Positions 1 to 8,138 of a DNA stretch of 64,000 nucleotides are shown here, piece by piece. Origin of the DNA: Variovorax paradoxus. GTDB lineage: Bacteria > Pseudomonadota > Gammaproteobacteria > Burkholderiales > Burkholderiaceae_C. The position numbers and the translations under genes are program-made. Location of the stretch: NCBI GenBank assembly GCA_016806145.1, contig CP063166.1, positions 4,650,001 through 4,714,000 of the forward strand, in the 5' to 3' direction. Every line of letters begins with the position of its first letter. Position 1 is the first letter of the stretch. Below the pieces are notes generated by a model. The model was not told the DNA's origin. It ran no database searches and saw nothing but the letters and a program-made list of their open reading frames with translations.

Positions 1-129
1 GTCGTGCGCGGGCGGCGCGGCCGCGGGCGCATGGCCGTGATCGTGCGCATGGCCATGGTCATGGCCGTGCGCGCCGGCGGGCGCCGCGCCCCCCCGAATA
101 TCCCTGTCGAGCGTGTTCTGGTTCGTCAT
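1..129 (-). CDS. Heavy-metal P-type ATPase, N-terminal fragment (cut by window edge)
   Basis: Only the first 43 codons are inside the window; the frame is open to base 1. The visible part is a His-rich head: residues 21-33 read HGHDHGHAHDHGH, followed by an Ala/Pro stretch. Such His-rich N termini are typical of Zn/Cd/Pb-exporting P1B ATPases (ZntA/CadA), and the gene is divergent from a CadR/PbrR-like regulator across a MerR-type promoter, which is the usual arrangement. No catalytic domain is visible, so the identity rests on the His-rich head and the neighbour. A CDF transporter or another His-rich metal protein is the alternative. The predicted start codon lies almost at the expected transcription start, so the mRNA may be leaderless. 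Confidence 0.6.
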   Translation of the reverse strand, partial: MTNQNTLDRDIRGGAAPAGAHGHDHGHAHDHGHAPAAAPPAHD

Positions 130-136
130 GGGCTCG

Positions 137-167
137 ATTGAAAACCCTGAAGCAGGTGTAGAGTCAA
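137..167 (-). promoter_or_regulatory. MerR-type metal-responsive promoter with operator
   Basis: Read on the minus strand: a -35 TTGACT (162-167), a 19-bp spacer and a -10 TTCAAT (137-142). The over-long spacer is the hallmark of promoters that MerR-family proteins untwist. Inside the spacer region the + strand reads ACCCTGAAGCAGGTGTAGAGT-like (ends ACCCT and AGAGT visible), an imperfect dyad like that of cadR/pbrR/zntR sites. It would drive the ATPase leftward; the -10 ends seven bases before the ATG at 129. Confidence 0.8.
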
Positions 168-247
168 ACGCAGTTCCCCCACCCGCTGGCGGGGCTTCGC
201 GGGCCTCCACGGTCCGGCCCCCTCGCCAGCCTTCCATCTGCCGCATC

Positions 248-712
248 ATGAAAATCGGTGATCTGGCCAAGGCCGCGAACACGCCCGTCGAGACCATCCG
301 CTACTACGAGCGCGAAGGCCTGCTGCCCGCGCCCGCGCGCACCGAGGGCAACTACCGCATCTACGGCGAGGACCATGCGCAGCGCCTGGGCTTCGTGCGC
401 CGCTGCCGCTCGCTCGACATGACGCTCGACGAGATCCGCAGCCTGCTGAAATTCCGCGATGCGCCGCAGGAGGACTGCGGCGAGGTCAACCAGCTGCTCG
501 ACGACCACATCGGCCACGTGGCGGCGCGCATCGCCGAGCTGCGCACGCTCGAGAAGCAGCTGAAGGCGCTGCGCCGGCAATGCGGCGGCGCCGATTCGGC
601 CCAGCCCTGCGGGATCATCCAGGAGCTCGACGCGGTCGCGCTCGAGGCCGAGGGCTTCGGCCAGCACGCGGGGCATGTGCACGGCGCGCTGCACGCGCCC
701 GCGCGGCGCTAG
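248..712 (+). CDS. cadR: MerR-family Cd(II)/Pb(II)-responsive regulator (CadR/PbrR-like)
   Basis: A 154-residue regulator. Residues 1-70 form the MerR winged helix (starts MKIGDLAKA, with IRYYEREGLL), followed by the long dimerisation helix. Cysteines at 77, 112 and 121 match the three-Cys metal site of CadR/PbrR proteins (C77 on the dimerisation helix side, C112 and C121 in the metal loop). The C-terminal tail is His-containing (HAGHVHGALH), as in CadR. I chose the ATG at 248 because it begins exactly at the conserved MKIG; the frame stays open upstream to 113 but that part is not MerR-like and runs through the operator. It should repress, and on metal binding activate, the divergent ATPase gene. 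Whether Cd or Pb is the main ligand cannot be read from sequence. Confidence 0.88.
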   Translation: MKIGDLAKAANTPVETIRYYEREGLLPAPARTEGNYRIYGEDHAQRLGFVRRCRSLDMTLDEIRSLLKFRDAPQEDCGEVNQLLDDHIGHVAARIAELRTLEKQLKALRRQCGGADSAQPCGIIQELDAVALEAEGFGQHAGHVHGALHAPARR

Positions 713-728
713 CAGCCCGGCCCGACCT

Positions 729-1478
729 TCATTCGCAGAGTTCGATCCAGCGCCGAAGCCGGTCCACCACGCGCGCGGTGTTGAGGCGGGCGACCGAGCC
801 TTCCATGTCCTCGCCGCCCTCGACCTGGCACAGCAGCACCACCTGTTCGCGTGCGGCGCCGGTGCCGAAGAATCCCTCGCCATCGAGCTGTGCCATCGCG
901 GCGATGCAGGCCTCGAAGAGGCCGTCGTGCAGCACGTCGAACTCCACGCTGCAGGGCAGGTCCTCGCGGTGGCAGGCCAGGATCATGCGGTAGGCGATGT
1001 CGAAGAACTCGCCGCCCTCGTCGTGCGACCACTCGCCGGAACTCCAGATCTCGCTCTCGTCCTCCATCTCGCCCGGTTCGCCCAGGGCGAGGTCGCTGGC
1101 GGCATGGACGATGGTCATCGCGCTCTCGTCGCTGCCCAGCGCGAAAAGCCGGAAGGTCCGCTCGGGCTCGGCCGCGCGGATGGCCTCGAAGGCGCGGCGG
1201 GCGCCCTCGCGGATCTCGGCCGTGAGCAGCGCGAAGTCGACGCGGGCGGGGTCGTGGATGCCCTCGCGCACCCGCACGTAGCCCTGGGCCTCGATCTCGC
1301 GGCTGCGCTGCGCCAGGGCCTCCATCGCGGCCTCGGGGCTGGCGAACTCGGCGACGCTGGAGCGCCCCCAGGTCTGCACCTTGCCGCTCGCGGCCCACAG
1401 CGAATTGCCGAACTGGCGCAGCTCGTGGAAGTCGGTGGGCCGCTCGTTCTCGAAGCGATGGAACAGCGCCCAGCTCAC
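729..1478 (-). CDS. WGR-like / DUF4303 protein of unknown function
   Basis: A 249-residue soluble acidic protein. The first 70 residues look like a WGR domain (FHRFENERP near the start, then QTWGRSS and a run of ASPEAAMEA, the usual end of WGR). Residues from about 80 on resemble DUF4303 (FALLTAEIREGARRAFEAI, then FRLFALGSDESAMT). The start is GTG, one base after the cysE stop (TGA c GTG), so it is translationally coupled to cysE. WGR domains occur in nucleic-acid and PARP-related proteins, and DUF4303 in proteins near polymorphic toxin immunity genes; neither gives a firm function here. No membrane segment or signal peptide. Confidence 0.6.
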   Translation of the reverse strand: MSWALFHRFENERPTDFHELRQFGNSLWAASGKVQTWGRSSVAEFASPEAAMEALAQRSREIEAQGYVRVREGIHDPARVDFALLTAEIREGARRAFEAIRAAEPERTFRLFALGSDESAMTIVHAASDLALGEPGEMEDESEIWSSGEWSHDEGGEFFDIAYRMILACHREDLPCSVEFDVLHDGLFEACIAAMAQLDGEGFFGTGAAREQVVLLCQVEGGEDMEGSVARLNTARVVDRLRRWIELCE

Positions 1479-1479
1479 G

Positions 1480-2250
1480 TCACTTCCCCACCAGTTGCGT
1501 GAGCTTCTCCGCCTCGAAGCACTCGTCGCGCGCCGCGTCGCCGGGCACGCAATCCCGGGTGCCGGGATGGGCCGAGAGCTTCTCGATCGCCTGCCACAGC
1601 AGCGCGATCTGGTGCTCCTGGCTCGAGGCGTTGTCGATCAGGCCGCGCATCGCCTGGCTCAGCGGATCGTCGTCCTGCGTGATGCCGTAGGCGCTGAATT
1701 TCTGCGGCACGGCCACGTCGGCGCTCTCGCCGGCCTTCGACGGGATGATGCGCGCCGGGATGCCGACCGCGGTCGCGCCCGCGGGCACCGGCTTGATGAC
1801 CACCGCGTTGCTGCCGATCTTGGCGCCGTCGCCCACCACGAAGCCGCCCAGCACCTTGGCGCCGGCGCTCACCACCACGTTGCGGCCCAAGGTCGGATGG
1901 CGCTTGGTGCCCTTGTAGAGCGAGGTGCCGCCCAGGGTCACGCCCTGGTAGATGGTGCAGCCGTCGCCGACCTCGGCGGTCTCGCCGATCACCACGCCCA
2001 TGGCGTGGTCGAAGAACACCTCGCGGCCGATCTTGGCAGCCGGATGGATCTCGATGCCGGTGAGCCAGCGCGCCATGTGCGCGATGAAGCGCGCGGGCCA
2101 CTTGAAGCCATGGTTCCAACACGCATGCGCCCAGCGATGCAGCACCACGGCATGAAGGCCCGGATAGACCGTGAGCACCTCCCAGGCGCTGCGCGCGGCC
2201 GGGTCGCGTTCGAGGATGCACCGGATGTCGGCGCGCAGGCGAGAGAACAT
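1480..2250 (-). CDS. cysE: Serine O-acetyltransferase
   Basis: A 256-residue protein of the usual CysE length. It makes O-acetylserine from L-serine and acetyl-CoA, the first step of cysteine synthesis. Visible features: the N-terminal helical part, then the left-handed beta-helix built of hexapeptide repeats (IHPAAKIG, VVIGETAEVG, TIYQGVTLGG), the active-site His in FFDHAMGVVIGE, and the acetyl-CoA loop SLYKGTKRHPTLG. A C-terminal tail of about 60 residues follows the helix. The ATG at 2248-2250 is preceded by a GAAGG. It sits 92 bp downstream of trmJ, a common Comamonadaceae order, and is coupled to the WGR-like gene. Confidence 0.95.
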   Translation of the reverse strand: MFSRLRADIRCILERDPAARSAWEVLTVYPGLHAVVLHRWAHACWNHGFKWPARFIAHMARWLTGIEIHPAAKIGREVFFDHAMGVVIGETAEVGDGCTIYQGVTLGGTSLYKGTKRHPTLGRNVVVSAGAKVLGGFVVGDGAKIGSNAVVIKPVPAGATAVGIPARIIPSKAGESADVAVPQKFSAYGITQDDDPLSQAMRGLIDNASSQEHQIALLWQAIEKLSAHPGTRDCVPGDAARDECFEAEKLTQLVGK

Positions 2251-2342
2251 CGCTGCCTTCGGATATTTTGGTTATGACGATGGGGGCCGCGCAGTCTATA
2301 GCCGGCCCTCATCGCGTACGGGCGATGGGGTTTTAGGCCCGC

Positions 2343-3074
2343 TCAGCGCCGGATCTTGCCGGCCGCGGCCTCGCTCATCGCCTTGGCGATGCCGCGCAGG
2401 ATGTGGATCTCCTCGGCCGTGGGCTGGGCGCGGTTGAACAGCTGCTGCAGCCGCGGCATCAGCTTCTTGGGCGCCTCGGGATCGAGGAAGCCCACCTCCA
2501 CCAGCGAACGCTCCCAGTGCTCGAGCATGCCGGCCACCGCCTGGGCATCGGCCGCCGGCGGCGGCGCGACCGCGTCGCGCACCTCGAAGCCGCCGAGCGC
2601 GAGCCGCCATTCGTAGGCGATCACCTGGATCGCGGCGCCGAGGTTGAGCGAGCCGAAGTTCGGGTCGGTCGGAATGCTCAGGGCGACGTGGCAGCGGTAG
2701 ACGTCCTCGTTGCGCATGCCGAAGCGCTCGGAGCCGAACAGGAAGGCCACGTGCGCCTCGCCCTGCGCGGCCAGCGGCACGAGGTGTTCGCGCGGGGTGC
2801 GCGTGGGCGGGCCGAAGTCGCGCGGCACCATCGCGGTGGCGCACAGGTGGGTCACGCCGTCGAGGGCCTCGTCGAGCGTTTCCACGATGCGCGCGTTGGC
2901 CAGCACGTCGAGCGCGCCGCTCGCGCGCTGGATGGTTTCCTCGCGCCGCAGCACGTTGGCCCAGCGCGGCGCCACCAGCACGAGTTCGCCGAAACCCATG
3001 GTCTTCATGGCGCGGGCGGCGGCGCCCACGTTGCCGGCGTGGCTGGTCTGGATCAGGATGAAACGGGTGCGCAT
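2343..3074 (-). CDS. trmJ: tRNA (cytidine/uridine-2'-O-)-methyltransferase TrmJ
   Basis: A 243-residue SPOUT methyltransferase that 2'-O-methylates position 32 of tRNAs with S-adenosylmethionine. The knot motifs are clear: an N-terminal ILIQTSHAGNVGAAARAMK, motif LFGSERFGMRNEDV and motif IPTDPNFGSLNLGAA. The C-terminal 80 residues are the helical extension that marks TrmJ rather than TrmL. The start ATG at 3072-3074 faces suhB; the 195-bp gap holds both promoters. It probably forms a transcript with cysE. Confidence 0.94.
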   Translation of the reverse strand: MRTRFILIQTSHAGNVGAAARAMKTMGFGELVLVAPRWANVLRREETIQRASGALDVLANARIVETLDEALDGVTHLCATAMVPRDFGPPTRTPREHLVPLAAQGEAHVAFLFGSERFGMRNEDVYRCHVALSIPTDPNFGSLNLGAAIQVIAYEWRLALGGFEVRDAVAPPPAADAQAVAGMLEHWERSLVEVGFLDPEAPKKLMPRLQQLFNRAQPTAEEIHILRGIAKAMSEAAAGKIRR

Positions 3075-3269
3075 GAAAAGGGGTGGGGAGACAGGGACCG
3101 GCCGAGCCGGTAAAATCCCCCGATTCTCGCCGCCCGCATCGCCGGGCCGGTTTCCGGGTCCTTCAGGGTCCCACCCCCCAGTTCTTCCAGTCAGTCAGGA
3201 ACGACAGCCACGGCCACCCGGGCCTTTGCCGGGTCCGTGCAGGCGTTCCGCTCACGCTCACAATTCAGA

Positions 3270-4322
3270 ATGTCGTCCCCCAACCTGCATCCCATGCTCA
3301 ACGTGGCCGTGAAGGCCGCTCGCGCCGCCGGCGCCATCATCAACCGCGCCGCGCTCGACGTCGAGGCCGTGCGCATCTCCCAGAAGCATGTGAACGATTT
3401 CGTCACCGAGATCGACCACGCGAGCGAGCAGGCCATCATCGAAACGCTTCTCACGGCGTATCCGGGGCACGGCATCCTGGCCGAGGAATCGGGCTCCGAG
3501 CACGGCGCCAAGGATTCCGACTACGTCTGGATCATCGATCCGCTCGACGGCACCACCAACTTCATCCACGGCTTCCCGTTCTACTGCGTGTCGATCGCGC
3601 TGTCGGTGCGCGGCAAGATCGAGCAGGCGGTCGTCTACGACCCCACGCGCAACGACCTGTTCACCGCCACCAAGGGCCGCGGCGCCTACGTCAACGACCG
3701 CCGCATCCGCGTGTCCAAGCGCACCCGGCTGTCCGAATCGCTGGTCGCCACCGGCTTCCCGTTCCGCACCGGCGACAACTTCAAGCAGTACCTGGCCATC
3801 ATGGCCGACCTGATGCCGCGCATGGCCGGCCTGCGCCGCCCCGGCGCCGCCGCGCTCGACCTCGCCTACGTGGCGGCCGGCTTCACCGATGCCTTCTTCG
3901 AGACCGGCCTCAACCCCTGGGACGTGGCGGCCGGCTCGCTGCTGGTGACCGAGGCCGGCGGCCTGATCGGCAACTTCACGGGCGAGCCCGACTTCATCGA
4001 CCAGCGCGAATGCCTGGCCGGCGCGCCGCGCATCTACGGCCAGCTGGTGCCGCTCTTGGCCAAGTACTCGAAGTTCGCGAGCGTCGACGAGAAGCTGCGC
4101 GCCAGCGACCGCGTGCGCGCGGTGGCCGCGGCGAGCAAGCCGCAGACCGAGGGCTCGGCCGACATCTACGCGCGCAGCACCGTGACCGAGATGGGCCCGG
4201 CCGAGGACGACCAGAACGCGGAGGCACCCGCCGCCGCCCCGGCCAAGCGCAAGCTCACCCGCATCCGCCGCGACGCCCCCGCCGCCACCGGCCCGTTCGA
4301 GGGCGACGCTTCCGCCAAGTGA
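3270..4322 (+). CDS. suhB: Inositol-1-monophosphatase family protein SuhB
   Basis: A 350-residue Mg-dependent phosphatase of the inositol monophosphatase fold; SuhB also acts in rRNA antitermination and ribosome maturation. Metal-site motifs visible: [15 protein letters not shown] (as LAEESGSE), [16 protein letters not shown] and the C-terminal [18 protein letters not shown] took the ATG at 3270 ([14 protein letters not shown]), the form seen in beta-proteobacterial SuhB; an earlier in-frame ATG at 3237 adds a non-conserved basic stretch. About 80 residues follow the normal end of the family (usual length near 265); they are Ala/Glu-rich and end in basic [10 protein letters not shown], so probably disordered. 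The stop overlaps the next ATG (TGATG). Confidence 0.93.
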   Translation: MSSPNLHPMLNVAVKAARAAGAIINRAALDVEAVRISQKHVNDFVTEIDHASEQAIIETLLTAYPGHGILAEESGSEHGAKDSDYVWIIDPLDGTTNFIHGFPFYCVSIALSVRGKIEQAVVYDPTRNDLFTATKGRGAYVNDRRIRVSKRTRLSESLVATGFPFRTGDNFKQYLAIMADLMPRMAGLRRPGAAALDLAYVAAGFTDAFFETGLNPWDVAAGSLLVTEAGGLIGNFTGEPDFIDQRECLAGAPRIYGQLVPLLAKYSKFASVDEKLRASDRVRAVAAASKPQTEGSADIYARSTVTEMGPAEDDQNAEAPAAAPAKRKLTRIRRDAPAATGPFEGDASAK

Positions 4323-6601
4323 TGGCAGGGGCCCGCGCCATCGGCGGCGAGACCCAGGCCTCGGTGCTGCAGCAGCGCCTGCGCGCCGCGCTGCGCATCG
4401 CGCTGAGCCACTACGTCGCCAGCGGCCTCACGGTCGCGCTCGGCCTGCTGTTCATCTCGGGCGGCGTGCATTTCTGGCTCGGCACCGTCGCGGCCTCCTC
4501 GGCCGCGGTCGGCGTGATCGTCACCGCGCCGCCCGACCTGCCGGGCCCGCGCCGCGGCAAGTTCTGGCAGATGCTGCCGGCGCCGCTGATCGGGCTGCCG
4601 CTGTTCTTCGCCGTGCAGCTGCTGCATGCCGCGCCGATCCGGCTCGGCCTGCTGCTGGTGCCGGCCACCTTCTTCGCCTTCCTGGCCATGGCCTGGGGCA
4701 AGCGCGGCATTCCGATCGCGATCGCGGTGATGTTCTCGATGATCTTCTCGATGGCCACGCCCACGCCGCACGGCATGGCCGAGGCCATCGAGCGCACCTG
4801 GCACTTCGGCCTCGGCGCCGGGCTGTACGTGCTGTGGTCGGTGCTCGCCAACCTGATCCTCAACACGCGCTTTCGCGTGCAGTCGGTGGCCGACGTGCTG
4901 TATTCGCTGGCCGCGCTGATGCGCACCGAGGCCAGCCAGTTCACGCCCAGGGACGAAACCGGCGACGTGCGCGAGACCCCCGCGCCGATGCTGGGCCGCC
5001 TGCTGCGCGAACAGGCCGCGCTGGCCGACCAGCTGCAGGCCACGCGCGACATCGTGCTCGAGTCGCCGCGCACGCCGCGCCGCCAGCGGCTGGCCGCGAT
5101 GCTGGTGATCGTGCTCGAGATGCGCGACCAGCTGCTCGCGAGCGAACTCGACCTCGACGCGCTCAAGACCCATCCCGCCCATGCCGACGCGCTGGTCGAG
5201 ATGCGCCGCGTGCTCGAGGAACTGGCCGAGGACATGATCGCGCTGGCCGACGCGCTGCTCATGGGCCGCCATCCGCACCTGGTGGCCGACCGCCGGCTGC
5301 GCCTCGCGGCGATCCACGTCGATGGAGAGGACCAGGCCTCGGGCCATCCGCATCCGATGCTGCCCGGCCCCAACGCCGCCATGCTCGCGCGCGGCCTCGC
5401 GAGCCGCATCGGCCACATCAACGACGAGGTGCTGCGCCTTTCGGCCATGGCGCGCGGCGACGCCGAGCCCAACCTCGCCGTGGTGCGCGCCAACTGGCAG
5501 ATGTTCGTGAGCCCCACCGACTGGTCGTGGCGCCCCTTCTTCACCTTGTGGCGCTGGGACGCACCGCCGCTGCGCCACGCGATCCGCGCCGCGCTCGCGA
5601 TCGCGGCCGGCTACGCGGTCGCGGTGTCGATGCCCTGGGGCTCGCACGACTACTGGATCCTGCTGACCATCGTGGTGGTGCTGCGCGGCAGCCTCTCGCA
5701 GACGCTGGAGCGGCGCAACCACCGCGTGGCCGGCACGTTGCTGGGCTGCGTGCTCGCGGTCGGCCTGCTGTCGGCGCATCTCTCGGCGCTCGGGCTGCTC
5801 GCGGTGCTGACCGTGGCGCAGGCCATCGCCCACAGCTTCGCGGTGCGGCGCTACCTGATCACCGCGGTGGCCGCCACCGTGCTGGGCCTGCTGCAGGCCC
5901 ACATGCTCAACACCGGCGCGGCGCCGCTGTTCGCGCTGTTCGAGCGCATCGCCGACACGCTGATCGGCGCCGCGCTCGCCTGGGCCTTCTGCTACGTGCT
6001 GCCCTCGTGGGAACGCAGCCAGATCCCGGCGCTGGTGGCGCGCGTGCTGACCGCGCAGGCGCGCCATGCGCGGCTCGCGCTCGGCCTGGGCCAATTGCAG
6101 ACCGTCGACAGCAGCCCCGAGCTCGAATGGCGGCTGGCGCGCCGCGAGGCCTTCGACAGCCTCTCGGCGCTGGTGCAGGCCACGCAGCGTTCGCTGTCCG
6201 AACCGCGCGCGGTGCAGCCGCCGGTCGAGCCGCTCGAGCACCTGCAGGCCCACAGCTACCAGCTGCTGGCGCAGCTCAGCGCGGTCAAGTCGATGCTGGT
6301 GCTGCGGCGCGACCGTCTCACGCCCGGCGAGGTCGAGGGCCCGCTCGCGCGCACCACGCAGCGCATCGAGGCCGCGATCGGCGCGGTGCCCACCTCGGGC
6401 CCCACGCAGCCCGAGAGCACGGCCTCCACCGCCGTCGGCGGCCCGATCCCGCTGCCCGATCCCTTCGACAACGACATCAGCCCCTGGCTGCTGCGCCGGC
6501 TCGACCTGGCGACCGCGCTGTCGACCCAATTGCGAGACGATGCGGCCCGAATTCTTCAAGCATTGAACGAACAGGAAGCTTCGGGACTCGCATCGGCATG
6601 A
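4322..6601 (+). CDS. FUSC-family integral membrane protein (YccS/YhfK-like)
   Basis: A 759-residue inner-membrane protein with two halves of the aromatic-acid-exporter/fusaric-acid-resistance type. The first membrane block covers about residues 25-190, a soluble helical domain of about 200 residues follows, the second FUSC block is near residues 405-560 (YWILLTIVVVLRGSLSQTLERR is close to the family signature; N-H-R-V-A-G-T-L-L-G follows), and the C-terminal 190 residues are helical and cytoplasmic. The ATG at 4322 shares a base with the suhB stop, and the 3' end overlaps the MscS gene by four bases. The family is linked to efflux, but no substrate can be named. Confidence 0.85.
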   Translation: MAGARAIGGETQASVLQQRLRAALRIALSHYVASGLTVALGLLFISGGVHFWLGTVAASSAAVGVIVTAPPDLPGPRRGKFWQMLPAPLIGLPLFFAVQLLHAAPIRLGLLLVPATFFAFLAMAWGKRGIPIAIAVMFSMIFSMATPTPHGMAEAIERTWHFGLGAGLYVLWSVLANLILNTRFRVQSVADVLYSLAALMRTEASQFTPRDETGDVRETPAPMLGRLLREQAALADQLQATRDIVLESPRTPRRQRLAAMLVIVLEMRDQLLASELDLDALKTHPAHADALVEMRRVLEELAEDMIALADALLMGRHPHLVADRRLRLAAIHVDGEDQASGHPHPMLPGPNAAMLARGLASRIGHINDEVLRLSAMARGDAEPNLAVVRANWQMFVSPTDWSWRPFFTLWRWDAPPLRHAIRAALAIAAGYAVAVSMPWGSHDYWILLTIVVVLRGSLSQTLERRNHRVAGTLLGCVLAVGLLSAHLSALGLLAVLTVAQAIAHSFAVRRYLITAVAATVLGLLQAHMLNTGAAPLFALFERIADTLIGAALAWAFCYVLPSWERSQIPALVARVLTAQARHARLALGLGQLQTVDSSPELEWRLARREAFDSLSALVQATQRSLSEPRAVQPPVEPLEHLQAHSYQLLAQLSAVKSMLVLRRDRLTPGEVEGPLARTTQRIEAAIGAVPTSGPTQPESTASTAVGGPIPLPDPFDNDISPWLLRRLDLATALSTQLRDDAARILQALNEQEASGLASA

Positions 6602-7689
6602 CCCTGATGCAATCCATCCTCTCCCATCCCTGGTTCGGCACCTGGCTGGCCGCCGTCATCGCCGTTCCCGTCGCCCTCGTCGTCCACCGCATCGGCGGCA
6701 TGGTGCTCAAGCGCATCACGCGCCCCGCGCCCGCCATCCATGCCATGGTGGTCGCCTGCCATGCCCCGGCGCGCGCGGTGCTGCCGCTGATCGCGCTGCA
6801 GATGGTGTGGCAGGCCACGCCCGAGGACCTGCGCTACATCGAGAACGTGCGCCACCTCAATGGCCTGCTGCTGATCGCGGCCACCACCTGGCTCGCGCTC
6901 AAGGCGATCGGCGGCTTCGCCGACGGCGTGCTCGCGCAGCATCCGTCCGACATTGCCGACAACCTGCAGGCGCGCCGCGTGCTCACGCAGACCCGCGTGC
7001 TCGCGCGCACCGCCATGACCGTGGTGGTGATCGCCGGCGGCGCGATGATGCTCATGACCTTCCCCGGCGCGCGCCAGGTCGGCGCCAGCCTGCTGGCCTC
7101 GGCCGGCGTGATCGGCATCGTGGCCGGCCTCGCGGCCAAGCCGGTGTTCAGCAACCTCATCGCCGGCCTGCAGCTCGCGCTCGCGCAGCCGATCCGCATC
7201 GACGACGTGCTCGTGGTCGAGGGCGAATGGGGCCGCGTCGAGGAGATCACCGGCACCTTCGTCGTGCTGAAGATCTGGGACGAGCGCCGGCTGATCCTGC
7301 CGCTCACCTACTTCATCGAGAAGCCGTTCCAGAACTGGACCCGCCATTCCTCGCAGATCCTCGGCTCGGTGTTCGTCTATGCCGACTACGGCATGCCGCT
7401 GGCGCCGCTGCGCGCCGAGGTCGAGCGCATCGTGAAGGCCTCGCCCGAATGGGACGGCCGCTTCTTCAACCTGCGCGTGACCGACGCCACCGAGCGCACC
7501 ATGCAGATCCGCGTGCTGTGCACCGCCGCCACCTCGGGCCTGGCCTTCGACCTGCGCTGCAACGTGCGCGAGGGGCTGATCGACTTCATGCAGCGCGAGT
7601 ACCCGCAGCACCTGCCGAAGGTGCGCGTGGGCAACGACCACCCGGCCGAGCGCGAGCCCGGGCCGTTCCAGCCGCAGGCCGTGGCCTGA
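6598..7689 (+). CDS. Mechanosensitive ion channel of the MscS family
   Basis: A 363-residue protein. It has an N-terminal membrane anchor, two or three further hydrophobic segments, then the MscS pore helix and beta domain: VGASLLASAGVIGIVAGLAA is the glycine/alanine-packed TM3, followed by QPIRIDDVLVVEGEWGRVEEI and ILPLTYFIEKPFQNW, typical of the cytoplasmic vestibule. Opens under membrane tension to release solutes. The ATG at 6598 overlaps the FUSC stop (ATGA); a second ATG at 6607 is possible. Part of the suhB-FUSC-MscS run of overlapping genes, so probably envelope-stress related. Confidence 0.9.
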   Translation: MTLMQSILSHPWFGTWLAAVIAVPVALVVHRIGGMVLKRITRPAPAIHAMVVACHAPARAVLPLIALQMVWQATPEDLRYIENVRHLNGLLLIAATTWLALKAIGGFADGVLAQHPSDIADNLQARRVLTQTRVLARTAMTVVVIAGGAMMLMTFPGARQVGASLLASAGVIGIVAGLAAKPVFSNLIAGLQLALAQPIRIDDVLVVEGEWGRVEEITGTFVVLKIWDERRLILPLTYFIEKPFQNWTRHSSQILGSVFVYADYGMPLAPLRAEVERIVKASPEWDGRFFNLRVTDATERTMQIRVLCTAATSGLAFDLRCNVREGLIDFMQREYPQHLPKVRVGNDHPAEREPGPFQPQAVA

Positions 7690-7718
7690 GCCTCGCCTTC
7701 CACCACGAGCGTGCCGCG

Positions 7719-8111
7719 TTGAAGCCCGACCCCGAACCCAGAGGCCCGCTGGTACGCGCCCTGTTCTATGCCTTCGCCGTGCTGTGCCTGGTGCTCGGCC
7801 TCATCGGCGTGGTGGTGCCGGGCATGCCGACCACCGTCTTCATCCTGCTGGCCGCCTGGGCCGCGGCGCGCAGCTCGCCGCGGCTGCATGCCTGGCTGCT
7901 CGGGCACCGCATCTTCGGGCCGCTGCTGCACAACTGGGCCCACGGCCGCACCGTGAGCCGGCGTGCCAAGTGGAGCGCCACCGTCACCATGGCGCTGTGC
8001 GCCGTGATCGTCTCGTACACCGCGCACCGGGCCTGGACCGCGGTGCTGGCCATCGGCTGCATGGCGGTGGTGCTGGCCTGGCTGTGGTCGCGGCCGCTGC
8101 CGCCGCCCTGA
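7719..8111 (+). CDS. DUF454 (YbaN-like) small membrane protein
   Basis: About 130 residues with three hydrophobic segments. The family pattern is visible: VLGLIGVVVPGMPTTVFIL in the first helix, then AARSSPRLHAWLLGHRIFGP and a basic SRRAKWSA before the last two helices. Function of the family is unknown. The start is uncertain: no in-frame ATG exists upstream, and the TTG at 7719 (MKPDPEPRGPLV) is the most likely, 29 bases past the MscS stop. It lies head-on to the DUF418 gene. Confidence 0.78.
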   Translation: MKPDPEPRGPLVRALFYAFAVLCLVLGLIGVVVPGMPTTVFILLAAWAAARSSPRLHAWLLGHRIFGPLLHNWAHGRTVSRRAKWSATVTMALCAVIVSYTAHRAWTAVLAIGCMAVVLAWLWSRPLPPP

Positions 8112-8123
8112 GCTGCGTACGCA
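8110..8123. repeat. 14-bp perfect palindrome between convergent genes
   Basis: GCTGCGTACGCAGC, followed by a partial second GCGTACGC-like copy (to about 8132). It straddles the DUF454 stop and fills the short gap to the convergent DUF418 gene. It could act as a weak bidirectional terminator; there is no T-run. Confidence 0.4.
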
Positions 8124-8138
8124 GCGTACGCGGCAGGC

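Noticed and set aside
1386..2277. Rightward frame of nearly 300 codons over cysE
   Set aside because: Antisense shadow; CysE hexapeptide repeats on the minus strand decide.
3083..3269. Long rightward open frame before suhB continuing into the FUSC gene (from 3083)
   Set aside because: Composition up to 4321 is that of a shadow of suhB in another frame (Arg/Pro/Ala/His-rich); only the part after the ATG at 4322 is a real membrane protein.
4166..6559. Leftward open frame of 797 codons antisense to the FUSC gene
   Set aside because: Gln/Arg/His-rich, no domain, no ribosome site; a typical shadow of a GC-rich gene on the other strand.
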